Source of the DNA: G963662905 sp965230045
GTDB lineage: Bacteria > Bacteroidota > Bacteroidia > Bacteroidales > WRLA01
Direction: 5' to 3'
DNA: 64,000 nucleotides
NCBI GenBank assembly: GCA_965230045.1
Contig: OZ245940.1
Span: 3,410,001-3,474,000 of the forward strand
A model generated the notes under the pieces. It was not told where the DNA came from. It ran no database searches and was given only the letters and a program-made list of their open reading frames with translations. This document shows, piece by piece, positions 25,330 through 35,728 of this stretch; the first letter of the stretch is position 1; each line of letters opens with the position of its first letter. A program made the translations under genes and the position numbers.

Positions 25330-26275
25330 AGGGAAGGTTTTTTTTGGTGAACAGTGATGAGTGATGAGTGATTAGTGAATGGTTAATGGTTAATTGTTAA
25401 TGGTTAATGGGGAGTTAGCTCCAAGGGCTGTAAGCCCGTCACCTTAAATGCATAGGCTGAAGCAAAGCGAAAGCCTATGAAATTGGTAGTTATATTTATA
25501 GGGCTGTAAGCCCGACCCGGTATGTTATGAGTGAACAGTGATGAGTGATCAGTGATTAGTGATCAGTGAATGGTTAATGGTTAATTGTTAATGGTTAATT
25601 GTTAATGGTTAATTGTTAATGGTGAATGGGGAGTTTGCTCTGACATTCCTCCTAAAACCTCAAAATAACGTGACAACTGAGAACGGACAACGCGCGAAGC
25701 GCATCAATTGTTAATGGTGAATGGTTAATTGTTAATGGGGAGTTAGCTCTGACATTCCTCCTAAAACCTCAAAGTAACGTGACAACTGAGAACGGACAAC
25801 GCGCGAAGCGTATCAATTGTTAATGGTTAATGGTTAATGGGGAGTTAGCTCCAAGGGCTGTAAGCCCGTCACCTTAAATGCATAGGCTGAAGCAAAGCGA
25901 AAGCCTATGAAATTGGTAGTTATATTTATAGGGCTGTAAGCCCGGCCCGGTATGTTATGAGTGATCAGTGATCAGTGATGAGTGATTAGTGATGAGTGAT
26001 GAGTGAATGGTTAATGGTTAATTGTTAATGGTTAATGGTTAATGGTTAATGGGGAGTTAGCTCCAAGGGCTGTAAGCCCGTCACCATAAATGCATAGGCT
26101 GAAGCAAAGCGAAAGCCTATGAAATTGGTAGTTATATTTATAGGGCTGTAAGCCCGGCCCGGTATGTTATGAGTGATCAGTGAACAGTGATGAGTGATGA
26201 GTGATCAGTGATGAGTGAATGGTTAATGGTTAATTGTTAATGGTTAATGGTTAATGGGGAGTTAGCTCTGACATT
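25330..26275. repeat. R-module array with period-7 tracts
   Basis: Three large units at about 25409, 25839 and 26051 each read GGGGAGTTAGCTCC, AAGGGCTGTAAGCCCG, CATAGGCTGAAGCAAAGCG, AAAGCCTATG and a second GGGCTGTAAGCCCG; CATAGGC/GCCTATG is a hairpin. Two shorter units with CTGACATTCCTCCTAAAACC lie at 25629 and 25740. All are separated by two kinds of 7-bp tracts, (TTAATGG)n-like and (GTGATGA/GTGATCA)n-like. No gene. Confidence 0.88.
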
Positions 26276-26875
26276 CCGGGAGTATTCAGAAAAGTGTGTC
26301 AGCTGCTTGCCCTGCGTCGCCTGCCCAGCACAGCGGGATTTGCTCATTCCTCTACTTTTCAGAAAATTGCAGTATGGAGCGTCATCTCGATCCCGAATTC
26401 TCGGGAGAGGAGAGATCCCAAAGAAGCTCACGAAATTTAAATTAAAACACCTCCCTCTCCAAGGTCCCTGAGCGGAGTCGAAGGGCCGTCCCTTCGTCCC
26501 TTCGTCCCTTCGTCTCTTCGTCCCTCCGTCCCTCCGTCCCTCCGTCTCTTCAGTCTCTTCAGTCCCTCCGTCTCTCAGTCCCTCCGTCTCTCAGTCCCTC
26601 CGTCTCTCAGTCTCTAAGTCCCTCAGTCCCTCAGTCTCTTAGTCCCTAAAGTCCCTCAGTCTCTTAGTCTCTTAGTCCCTCAGTCCCTATAGTCCGCTCA
26701 CAACATTCGCTCAACCACATTTTTTATCCGCAAAGGCGCGAAGCGCATCAATTGTTAATTGTTAATGGTTAATTATTAATGGGGAATTTTTCGTACTACC
26801 TGTATTTATCGTGTCAAGGGAGATCGTTTAAGGCGCTTCTATAATGATTGGTGATGGGTGCACCCCTAGCTTGCA
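26276..26875. repeat. Partial H, C and S modules and unique spacer
   Basis: An H hairpin with the CCCGAATTCTCGGG core (about 26300-26450), a C element (26460-26490) and S words (26492-26690) run on from the R array. A K piece and TTAATGG words follow (26710-26780). The last 90 bases before the sensor kinase stop are not repeated elsewhere in the window. No gene. Confidence 0.82.
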
Positions 26876-28987
26876 CTATATTCCGCTATGTTCGTTCATG
26901 ATGCGGATGAGTTCTTCGCGGCGGATGGGTTTGGGCAGATAGTCGTTGAAACCGAGGGCGCGGATATTGCGTTCTTCATTGGCCAGGGCATAAGCCGTTT
27001 GGGCGATGATCACCAATTCAGGACGGAAGTCCCTGATTTGTTTCATGGCTTCGATCCCGTTCATGGCCGGCATCTTGATGTCCATCAAAACCAATTGAAT
27101 ATCAGCATTATTACGGCAAATTTCCACTGCTTCCAAACCGGTCCTTGCCCGAAATACGTTAAAATTCATATCCGCAAAAATTTCCATAAGCAGGGCATAA
27201 TTGCTGTCATCATCTTCGGCGATGAGGATTTTCAGGTTTTCATCCTCAATAATTTCCTTTGCCTTTGCTGTGGAAGCACTTGCATCCGTTTGCGCCATCA
27301 CGTTTACGGGCATCCCGAAATAAAATACAGAACCTTCCCCGGGCACTGATTCCATGCTGATTTTTCCCCCAAGCAGGCGGGCATAAGAATTGGCAATGGC
27401 AAGTCCCAGGCCGCTACCGCTCTGAAAGACTTCCTTTCCGGTATTTCCCTGTCGGAAGCGCTCAAAAACAATCTTTTGATCCTCTTTACCAATACCGATC
27501 CCCGTATCGCGCACATAACATTTTATCCAACCCTCATCAATGGAATAGCCATAACGCACCGTACCTTTGGGCGTATATTTTATGGCATTGGAAAGAAAAA
27601 TCACCATAATTTGCCTGAATTTCACATCATCGGTTTTGATGCGCATTTCAGCTTCATTGCCATTTTCATCATAAATAAGCTGCAAATCTTTTCCTGCCGG
27701 GATGCTCTGCCGTACCTCAGCACCGAGCGATCGCATAAGATACTGCAGATCAACCGAATTGACGATCGTTTTTACCTGACCGGCATCAAGATGGGCCATT
27801 TCGATGATATCGTTGATAATCGCCAGCAAATAGCGTCCTGAAGAATGAATGGATTGGATGTAACGGTTTTTTTCGTCATCAGTCAGGTCATCATCGCGCA
27901 GAAGGTCCGAGAAACCCAGAATACCGTTCATGGGCGTACGGATTTCGTGCGAAAGATTGGCGAGGAAGGCCGATTTCAGGCGGTCGCTTTCCCTGGCTTT
28001 ATCCAATGCTTTGCCCAGTGCTTTTTCGGCTTTTGTTTGTGCGGTGATATCGTGGATGGTAGAATAAACAACCGTATTCCCATTGATATTGATATGACCT
28101 GAATAAACCTCAACATCGCGGATATCGCCGGTAGCCAGTTTATGCTGAAATTTAAAATGCCGTTTCCCTGAGGCCGCCAGATCGAGTTTTTCCCTGATTT
28201 CATCTGCAGGCAAAATATTAATCTGACCAATTACCATCGAACGCAGAGTTTTCAGCGTATAGCCATAAAAATCCACAGCAGCTTCATTGGCATCGATAAT
28301 ATCGCCGGTTTGCGGATCGATCAGCAACATAACAGAGCTGTTTTCTTTAAAAAGGCTGCGGTAACGTTCTTCGCTCTGGCGCAATTCATCCATAACGCCT
28401 GTTTCGCGGGTAATATCCTTAAATGTACAATATGTCTGGCGGAAGCTCCCGTTCGGGTCCAGTCCAACACAACCTTCAAAAGAAACAATTAAAGGCTTTC
28501 CATCTTTACGAAGCATACCGAAGCGTACATCATGCACATAGCCACGTTTTTTGAAAGCAGGGAACTGCTGCTCAAAATGCGCCACAAAATCTTCCTGCAG
28601 GAAATCAGAAAACTTTCTGCCGGCAACTTCATGGCGCTCATATCCTAATGTATTAAGCCACATTGGATTTACATCGATAATAACACCATTTTCATCCAGC
28701 GACTGATAAGCCAGGGGAGCAAATTCATAAAGCGATTTATATTTTTCGGCAGATTGTTGCAACTTATCCTGAAGGCGCATATTTTTTTTCCGGTAATTAC
28801 GGACAAGCAAAAGCAATAAAAAGGCAGTGGCCACCACATAAAAACTTCCTTTTACTGATTGGATCAGGCTCAAAGTTTCGGCAGGAAGCGAAAATCCGGT
28901 CAGGGCCGCATCCGAAAAGAATACCCACAACAACCCCAGGATCAGGTAAACTAAAGTCACAACATATTCAAAACGAATGGTTTTCAT
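26876..28987 (-). CDS. Hybrid sensor histidine kinase/response regulator
   Basis: Inner-membrane signalling protein of 703 aa. Two membrane segments (about 8-28 and 45-64) enclose a very short periplasmic loop. Two PAS domains follow (about 80-200 and 205-320), then HisKA with the phospho-accepting H347 in FLANLSHEIRTPMNG, HATPase_c (N box near VIFLSNAIKYTPKG, G boxes DTGIGIG and GSGLGLAIA), and a C-terminal receiver with D636 in LVLMDIKMP and a Lys in YLPKPI. No output domain, so it should phosphorelay to an unlinked partner. Monocistronic; the signal is unknown. Confidence 0.93.
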   Translation of the reverse strand: MKTIRFEYVVTLVYLILGLLWVFFSDAALTGFSLPAETLSLIQSVKGSFYVVATAFLLLLLVRNYRKKNMRLQDKLQQSAEKYKSLYEFAPLAYQSLDENGVIIDVNPMWLNTLGYERHEVAGRKFSDFLQEDFVAHFEQQFPAFKKRGYVHDVRFGMLRKDGKPLIVSFEGCVGLDPNGSFRQTYCTFKDITRETGVMDELRQSEERYRSLFKENSSVMLLIDPQTGDIIDANEAAVDFYGYTLKTLRSMVIGQINILPADEIREKLDLAASGKRHFKFQHKLATGDIRDVEVYSGHININGNTVVYSTIHDITAQTKAEKALGKALDKARESDRLKSAFLANLSHEIRTPMNGILGFSDLLRDDDLTDDEKNRYIQSIHSSGRYLLAIINDIIEMAHLDAGQVKTIVNSVDLQYLMRSLGAEVRQSIPAGKDLQLIYDENGNEAEMRIKTDDVKFRQIMVIFLSNAIKYTPKGTVRYGYSIDEGWIKCYVRDTGIGIGKEDQKIVFERFRQGNTGKEVFQSGSGLGLAIANSYARLLGGKISMESVPGEGSVFYFGMPVNVMAQTDASASTAKAKEIIEDENLKILIAEDDDSNYALLMEIFADMNFNVFRARTGLEAVEICRNNADIQLVLMDIKMPAMNGIEAMKQIRDFRPELVIIAQTAYALANEERNIRALGFNDYLPKPIRREELIRIMNEHSGI

Positions 28988-31900
28988 AATAGTTTCAATT
29001 TTAAAATATTGCCCGCACCAAATTAAAATATCAAATCCTTTTTAAAAGCAAAAGCTGAAAAGTAAAAGGCATGGACAAATATATGAAAAAGAAATATGAA
29101 TATCAAGTTTGTTAATGGTTAATGGGTAATTATTAATTGTTAATGGGGAGTCAGCTCTAATATTTTTTATATTTTTCTTATCCGCTAAGGGCGCTGAATG
29201 CTTTTTGTTTCGCTGGCGCTCAACGCTTTTTTTCTCGCAAAGACGCGAAGGCGCGAAGGTTGGCTGGCGCGGGCTGTTTTGTATCCGCGAAGGCCGCTGA
29301 GAGCGCGAAGAGTTGGCTGGCGCGGGTAGGTTTTTCTCGCAAAGACGCGAAGGCGCGGAGGTTGGCTGGCGCGGGCTGTTTTGTATCCGCGAAGGACGCT
29401 GAGAGCGCGAAGAGTTGGCTGGCGCGGGTAGGTTTTTCTCGCAAAGACGCGAAGGCGCGGAGGGGTTCTTCTTAGCGTTTCTTTGTGTGCTTCGCGGATA
29501 AATTTTTCTTGGTTTTTTTATCCGCGGAGGGCGCGGAGGGGTTTTTGTTTCGCTGGCGCTCAACCTTTTTTTGTCCGCGAAGGGCGCTAAGGCGCGGAGG
29601 GGTCCGGTGTTTTACTTCGATTAGAAAGCCTGCTTACCCCAAATGGGATTCCTTGCCACAGGCTGCGGAATGACGCTCCATCATCAATTTCCCAGCACTT
29701 TGGGATTTACTCATTCCTCTACCTTTCAGAAAATTACGTTATGGAGCGTCATCTCGATCCCGAATTCTCGGGAGAGGAGAGATCCCCTAGAAGCTAACGA
29801 AATTAATATTAAAACACCTCCCTCTCCAAGGTCCCTGAGCGAAGTCGAAGGGCCGTCTCTTCGTCCCTTCGTCTCTTCGTCCCTCCGTCTCTTGTTCAGT
29901 GTTCGGTGTTGCGTGTTCGGGGTTCGTTGTTATCCTTCGATTAGAAAGCCTGCACCCCCCCTATGGGATTCCTTGCCGCTGGCTGCGGAATGACGCTCCA
30001 TCATCGCCTGCCCCACATTTCGGGATTTGCTCAATCCACTCTATTTTAGAAAATTGCAGTATGGAGCGTCATCTCGACGACCAACGAGAGGAGAGATCCC
30101 ATAGAAGCTAACGAAATTTAAAATTAAACACCTCCCTTGTACCCTTAAAGGTCCCTGAGCGGCCTGTAGTGCGATGTGCTGCGTTGTGGTGAGCGTCCTG
30201 TGCTGCGATGTGCTGAGCCTGTCGAAGTAAGCGAAGCCGAAGTAAGCCGAACCAAGCGTAGCCGAGGTGAGCGTAGCCGAAGTAGGTCGAAGGGCCGTCC
30301 CTTGTTCAGTGTTTGGTGTTCGGTGTTATCCTTCGATTTGTAATACTGCATACCCCCCTATGGGATTCCTTGCCGCTGGCTGCGGAATGACGCTCCATCA
30401 TCAATTTCCCAGCACTTTGGGATTTACTCATTCCTCTACCTTTCAGAAAATTACGTTATGGAGCGTCATCTCGACGACCAACGAGAGGAGAGATCCCAAA
30501 GTAGCTCACGAAATTAATATTAAAACACCTCCCTCTCCAAGATCCCTGAGCGGAGTCGAAGGGCCGTCTCTTCGTCCCTCCGTCCCTTCGTCCCTCCGTC
30601 TCTTGTTCAGTGTTCGGTGTTGCGTGTTCGGGGTTCGTTGTTATCCTTCGATTTGAAAACCTGCTTACCCCCTATGGGATTCCTTGCCACAGGCTGCGGA
30701 ATGACGCTCCTTCATCGTTTTTCCATCACTTCGGGATTTGCTCATTCCTCTATATTTCAATAAATTACGTTATGGAGCGTCATCTCGATCCCGAATTCTC
30801 GGGAGAGGAGAGATCCCAAAGAAGCTCACGAAATTTAAATTTAAAACACCACCCTCTCCAAGGTCCCTGAGCGGAGTCGAAGGGCCGTCTCTTCGTCCCT
30901 TCGTCTCTTGTTCAGTGTTCGGTGTTGCGTGTTCGGGGTTCGTTGTTATCCTTCGATTAGAAAGCCTGCACCCCCCCTATGGGATTCCTTGCCGCTGGCT
31001 GCGGAATGACGCTCCATCATCGCCTGCCCCACATTTCGGGATTTGCTCAATCCACTCTATTTTAGAAAATTGCAGTATGGAGCGTCATCTCGACGACCAA
31101 CGAGAGGAGAGATCCCATAGAAGCTAACGAAATTTAAAATTAAACACCTCCCTTGTACCCTTAAAGGTCCCTGAGCGGCCTGTAGTGCGATGTGCTGCGT
31201 TGTGGTGAGCGTCCTGTGCTGCGATGTGCTGAGCCTGTCAAAGTAAGCGAAGCCGAAGTAAGCCGAACCAAGCGTAGCCGAGGTGAGCGTAGCCGAAGTA
31301 AGTCGAAGGGCCGTCCCTTGTTCAGTGTTTGGTGTTCGGTGTTATCCTTCGATTTGTAATACTGCATAACCCCCTATGGGATTCCTTGCCGCAGGCTGCG
31401 GAATGACGCTCCATCATCGCCTGCCCCACATTTCGGGATTTGCTCAATCCACTCTATTTTAGAAAATTGCAGTATGGAGCGTCATCTCGATCCCGAATTC
31501 TCGGGAGAGGAGAGATCCCAAAGAAGCTCACGAAATTTAAATTTAAAACACCACCCTCTCCAAGGTCCCTGAGCGGAGTCGAAGGGCCGTCCCTTGTTCA
31601 GTGTTTGGTGTTCGGTGTTATCCTTCGATTTGTAATACTGCTTACCCCCTATGGGATTCCTTGCCGCAGGCTGCGGAATGACGCTCCTTTATCGCTTTTC
31701 CAGCATTTCGGGATTTACTCAACCCTCTACTTTTCAGGAAATTGCAGTATGGAGCGTCATCTCGATCCCGAATTCTCGGGAGAGGAGAGATCCCAAAAAA
31801 GCTCACGAAATTAATATTAAAACACCTCCCTTGTACCCTTAAAGGTCCCTGAGCGGAGTCGAAGGGCAGTCCCTCAGTCCCTAAAGTCCCTTCGTCTCTT

Positions 31901-32043
31901 AAGTCCCTCAGTCCCCCAGTCTCTCAGTCCCCAAGGCCCCTGAGCGAAGTCAAAGGGCAGCTCATCCCCAAAAATCAACAGTTCATCCGGTTTTTCTTGT
32001 TTTAACACAGCTCTGCATCGGATATTTGCCTTAAAAACACGCC
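28988..32043. repeat. 3-kb composite repeat array (K, H, C, S, period-7 tracts)
   Basis: The longest gene-free stretch. It begins with alternating K words and GGCTGGCGCGGG words (29262-29460). Seven H hairpins follow, near 29612, 29935, 30330, 30645, 30952, 31346 and 31622, all in the same orientation and each followed by a C element, with S words and a GTTCAGTGTTYGGTGTT tract before the next. About 500 bp (29887-30402) recur at 30903-31418 with a fixed offset of 1016 and only a few mismatches. The many frames of 60-130 codons here share the same peptides and are not genes. The last 90 bases before 32044 are unique. Confidence 0.92.
31995..32028 (+). promoter_or_regulatory. Possible Bacteroidota-type promoter of TonB receptor gene
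   Basis: TCTTG at 31995-31999 and GATATTTG at 32021-32028, about 21 bases apart, resemble the TTTG / TAnnTTTG elements with mismatches. The second element lies 16 bases before the start codon at 32044. Confidence 0.35.
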
Positions 32044-34191
32044 ATGAAAAATATTCTCCTCATCCTTTTCAGTCTCTTAATCTGGCAGTTTGCATGCGCA
32101 CAAAGCACGATCAGCGGAACGGTTTTGAGCAAAACGGGCGAAAAACTGCCGGGCGCCAATATCTATTTTCTAGGCACTTATGATGGTACAAGCAGCAATG
32201 CCGACGGAAGCTTCAGCCTTCAGACCAGGCTCAAGGGCGAACAAACTTTAGTAGTAAGCTTTATTGGTTATGTGGAAGAACGCATTGCCCTTGTGGCAAA
32301 AGATCATAAAGACCTGGAAATCACCCTCTCCCCTATCGAAAACAAACTCAATGAAGTAGTGATTGCTGCCGGAGCATTTGAAGCCGGAGACGAAAAACGT
32401 GGAGTAGTTTTGAAACCGCTGGATATCCTGACCACACCCACCGCAGAAGGCGATATATATGGAGCGCTGAAAACTTTGCCCGGCGCACAAACTGTTGGCG
32501 AAGACGGACGTTTGTTTGTCCGGGGTGGCGACCATTACGAAAGTTCCACATTTATTGATGGCATGCTGGTGCAGCAGCCCTATTTTTCCACTACCCCCGA
32601 CATTCCGGCACGGGGAAGGTTCAACCCGCAACTGTTTACAGGAACGCTTTTCAGCACGGGCGGTTTCTCTGCGGAATACGGCCAGGCGCTATCTTCCGCT
32701 TTGATCCTCAATACGCTTGACCTGCCGCAGGAAAGCTTCACCTCCATCAGCTTGCTGAATGTGGGCGCAGGCGCAGGACATACCCAAAAATGGGACGACA
32801 AAGGCGCGCTTTCGGTGAGCCTGGACTACACCAATCTCAAGCCCTATTTTGCGCTGGCACAACCTGAGCAGGAATATATACACGAGCCTGAGCTTTATGG
32901 AGGAACAATCAGTGCGCGTAGGAAATTCGGCAAAAGCGGCATCTGGAAAAGCATGGCCACATTTTCGCACGACCATACAGCTGTTTACTATCCCAATCTG
33001 GCAGAAGCCGATGGCGACCTGCCCTATGACCTGCTCAATGATAATGCCTATTTCAATACAGTGGTGCGCAATACGGTCAACAGCAGCTGGATGTATTATG
33101 GCGGCATATCCGCCGGATGGAACCGCGATGATATCAAGCCCGGAAAAGACCATGCACTGGTGGAAAGCAAAGCCATGCAGGCCAAATACGGCATGAAATA
33201 TTCGCCTTACAGCGGTATGACATTGAATATAGGTACTATTTACAGTTTTGAAGATTACAGCAGAAAATTCAAGGAATTCCCATCACCGGAATTTCAATCG
33301 GCAGGTTTTGAGGAACATAATCCGGCAGCATATATCGAAGGCGAATGGAGCTTTAGCGGAAAATTTGCTTTAAAAAGCGGATTTCGTGGCGAGTACAGCA
33401 GCCTGAACAAGCAATTCAGCCTGGCGCCCCGTCTGGCACTGGCGTACAGCGTAGGCAAATACGGACAGTTTTCTGCAGCCTACGGACGGTTTTACCAATC
33501 GCCCATGGATGAATATCTGGCCTTTGCACCCGAGCTGGATTATGAAGAAGCACAGCATTATATTGTCAACTACCAATATCAGCAGGAAAAGCGCATCTTC
33601 CGCGCCGAAGCCTATTACAAAGATTACGAAGGGCTCACCAAATTCAATTTGGAGAAAGCCGCATGGGATCCGGAATATTACACGAATGAAGGCCAAGGTT
33701 ATGCCCGGGGAATCGATATTTTTTACCGCGATTGGCAAAGCATCGACTATCTCGATTTCTGGGTTTCGTATAGCTATATCGACACCAAACGCGATTACCG
33801 TTATTATCCCGAAGAGGTGCAGCCCTCATTTGTTGCCGACCATCAGCTCAGTGTAGTAGGAAAATACTGGGTAAACGGCATCAACACCCAGTTTGGCGCC
33901 AGTTACAGTTTCACCAGCGGCCGCCCCTATGAAGACCCAAATGAAGCCGGGTTCATGAACCAAAAAACCAAAAGCTATCACAACTTAAGCCTGAATATCA
34001 GTCATTTAATGGATATATTCGGGAATTTCACCATCATTTATGCATCCGTGAGCAATGTTACCGGAGCGGACCACACCTATGCCTACCGCTACCACCAAAA
34101 GCCCGGCATTGACGGGAAATATCTGGCCTATCCGGTTACTGATGGGATTAAGAATTTTGTTGTATTGGGAATTTTTGTGAATATAAATTAA
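32044..34191 (+). CDS. TonB-dependent outer-membrane receptor
   Basis: Outer-membrane protein of 715 aa. A signal peptide (about 1-19, ending FACAQ) is followed by a carboxypeptidase-regulatory-like domain (STISGTVLSKTGEKLPGANI to VVSFIGYVEERI), a plug domain (GDIYGALKTLPGAQTV, FVRGGDHYESSTFIDG) and a beta-barrel with aromatic-rich strands to the C-terminus. It is short for the SusC group, and no SusD partner is present, so a siderophore, vitamin or peptide receptor is more likely than a glycan importer. The next gene, a TPR-like secreted protein, follows by 44 bases and may be cotranscribed. Confidence 0.9.
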   Translation: MKNILLILFSLLIWQFACAQSTISGTVLSKTGEKLPGANIYFLGTYDGTSSNADGSFSLQTRLKGEQTLVVSFIGYVEERIALVAKDHKDLEITLSPIENKLNEVVIAAGAFEAGDEKRGVVLKPLDILTTPTAEGDIYGALKTLPGAQTVGEDGRLFVRGGDHYESSTFIDGMLVQQPYFSTTPDIPARGRFNPQLFTGTLFSTGGFSAEYGQALSSALILNTLDLPQESFTSISLLNVGAGAGHTQKWDDKGALSVSLDYTNLKPYFALAQPEQEYIHEPELYGGTISARRKFGKSGIWKSMATFSHDHTAVYYPNLAEADGDLPYDLLNDNAYFNTVVRNTVNSSWMYYGGISAGWNRDDIKPGKDHALVESKAMQAKYGMKYSPYSGMTLNIGTIYSFEDYSRKFKEFPSPEFQSAGFEEHNPAAYIEGEWSFSGKFALKSGFRGEYSSLNKQFSLAPRLALAYSVGKYGQFSAAYGRFYQSPMDEYLAFAPELDYEEAQHYIVNYQYQQEKRIFRAEAYYKDYEGLTKFNLEKAAWDPEYYTNEGQGYARGIDIFYRDWQSIDYLDFWVSYSYIDTKRDYRYYPEEVQPSFVADHQLSVVGKYWVNGINTQFGASYSFTSGRPYEDPNEAGFMNQKTKSYHNLSLNISHLMDIFGNFTIIYASVSNVTGADHTYAYRYHQKPGIDGKYLAYPVTDGIKNFVVLGIFVNIN

Positions 34192-34235
34192 CATCATTAA
34201 AATAAAATTGTTACATCTTTAAAAAACACATTATC

Positions 34236-34886
34236 ATGAAAAAATTCATCATCATTTTAAGCATCGTTTTTGCAGCACAAAGCGGCATCAAGGCTCAGGC
34301 GCAATATATGCAGGCTATGGGCGAAAATCTGGGGAAAATCGGACAAGCACAAAGTCCGGAAGAACTGCAATCTGTGGCAGCAGCTTTTGAGCGCATATCC
34401 AATGCGGAAGCCGATAAATGGGAGCCTGCATATTGGGCTGCCCTTTGCTATATCAACTCCAGTTATATGGTTGACGGTAAAGACACTAAAGATGCCGTGC
34501 TTGACAAAGCAGAAGTTTCGGTTGAAAAAGCATTGGAAATCGCAGCGGAGGAATCTGAGGTTTTGGCTTTGGAAGGCTATTTATATCAGGCACGCATTGG
34601 CGCAGATGGCAGCCGGGGCATGACAATGTCACAGAAAGCCGGCAAGCGCATCAACAAAGCGCTGAAGCTCAATCCTGACAACCCGCGGGCACTCTTTTTG
34701 AAAGCACAGAACACTTATTACACTCCGGGATTTTTCGGTGGTGGCGCAAAAAATGCTTTACCTATTTTTGAAGAAGCCGCTGAGAAATTTAAGAGCTTTC
34801 GCTCAGATAATCCATTTGCACCGGTTTGGGGTGAAGAGTTGAATCAGAGCCAGTTGAAGAAGTGTAAGGGGGAGCTGGCGGAGTGA
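34236..34886 (+). CDS. Secreted TPR-like protein of unknown function
   Basis: Protein of 216 aa with a signal peptide (about 1-22, ending SGIKAQA). The mature part is helical with tetratricopeptide-like segments (EPAYWAALCYINSSY, EVLALEGYLYQARIGA, AGKRINKALKLNPDNPRALF). No catalytic motif is seen. Probably periplasmic. It follows the TonB receptor closely, suggesting a related role, and its stop is directly followed by a K repeat. Confidence 0.75.
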   Translation: MKKFIIILSIVFAAQSGIKAQAQYMQAMGENLGKIGQAQSPEELQSVAAAFERISNAEADKWEPAYWAALCYINSSYMVDGKDTKDAVLDKAEVSVEKALEIAAEESEVLALEGYLYQARIGADGSRGMTMSQKAGKRINKALKLNPDNPRALFLKAQNTYYTPGFFGGGAKNALPIFEEAAEKFKSFRSDNPFAPVWGEELNQSQLKKCKGELAE

Positions 34887-35728
34887 CGTCCTTTTTATCC
34901 GCGGAGGGCGCTGAATGGTTTTTGTTTCGCTGGCGCTCAACTTTTTTTTGTCCGCGAAGAACGCTAAGGGCGCGAAGAGTTGGCTGGCGCGGGTAGGTTT
35001 TTCTCGCAAAGACGCGAAGGCGGGCTGGCGCGGGCTGTTTTGTATCCGCGAAGGACGCTGAGGACGCGAAGAGTTGGCTGGCGCGGGCTGTGTTTTTTCT
35101 CGCTAAGGCGCTATGGCGCAAAGGCGGGCTGGCGCGGGCTGTGTTTTATCCGCGAAGGACGCTGAGGACGCGAAGAGTTGGCTGGCGCGGGCTGTTTTTT
35201 TTCTCGCTAAGGCGCTATGGCGCAAAGGCGGGCTGGCGCGGGCTGTGTTTTATCCGCGAAGGACGCGAAGGGGTTCGGTGTTTTGCTTCGATTTGAAAGC
35301 CTGCTTACCCCAATGGGATTCCTTGCCGCAGGCTGCGGAATGACGCTCCTTTATCGCTTTTCCAGCATTTCGGGATTTGCTCAATCCACTCTATTTTAGA
35401 AAATTGCAGCATGGAGCGTCATCTCGACGACCAACGAGAGGAGAGATCCCATAGAAGCTCACGAAATTAATATTAAAACACCTCCATCCATCTCTTCGTC
35501 TCTTCGTCTCTCAGTCCCTAAAGTCCCTCAGTCCCTCAGTCTCTCAGTCCCTAAAGTCCCTCAGTCTCTAAAGTCTCTCAGTCCCTTAAGTCCCTCCGTC
35601 CTTCTTAGCGTTTCTTTGTGTGCTTCGCGGAGAAAATCTTTCTTTTTTTTGTCCACGAAGGACGCAAAGGGCGCGAAGGGCGCAGCGAAGAGCTGAAAAT
35701 TTAATAATTTAGACCGAAATTTAATGAA
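34887..35728. repeat. Composite repeat array between TPR-like gene and lytS-like gene
   Basis: Gene-free. K words alternate with GGCTGGCGCGGGC words in tandem blocks of about 104 bases (34980-35275; GGCTGGCGCGGG near 34981, 35026, 35077, 35126, 35181 and 35230), closely matching the start of the 29.2-kb array. A short TTCGGTGTTTTGC tract, one H hairpin of the CGACGACCAACGAG type (35282-35485), S words (35495-35600) and a K hairpin (35602-35690) follow. The final 35 bases before the start codon are unique. Confidence 0.88.

Noticed and set aside
27304..27516. Frames inside the sensor kinase, beta-barrel and permease genes on either strand
   Set aside because: Each overlaps a clearly recognised protein over its whole length and has no independent signature.
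29042..31842. About a dozen open frames of 60-170 codons on both strands
   Set aside because: They share blocks such as MERHLDDQREERSH because they translate H, C and K repeats; the frames change with each repeat copy.
34980..35343. Possible small proteins rich in GWRGL in the 35-kb array
   Set aside because: They are translations of GGCTGGCGCGGG and K words and occur in several frames.
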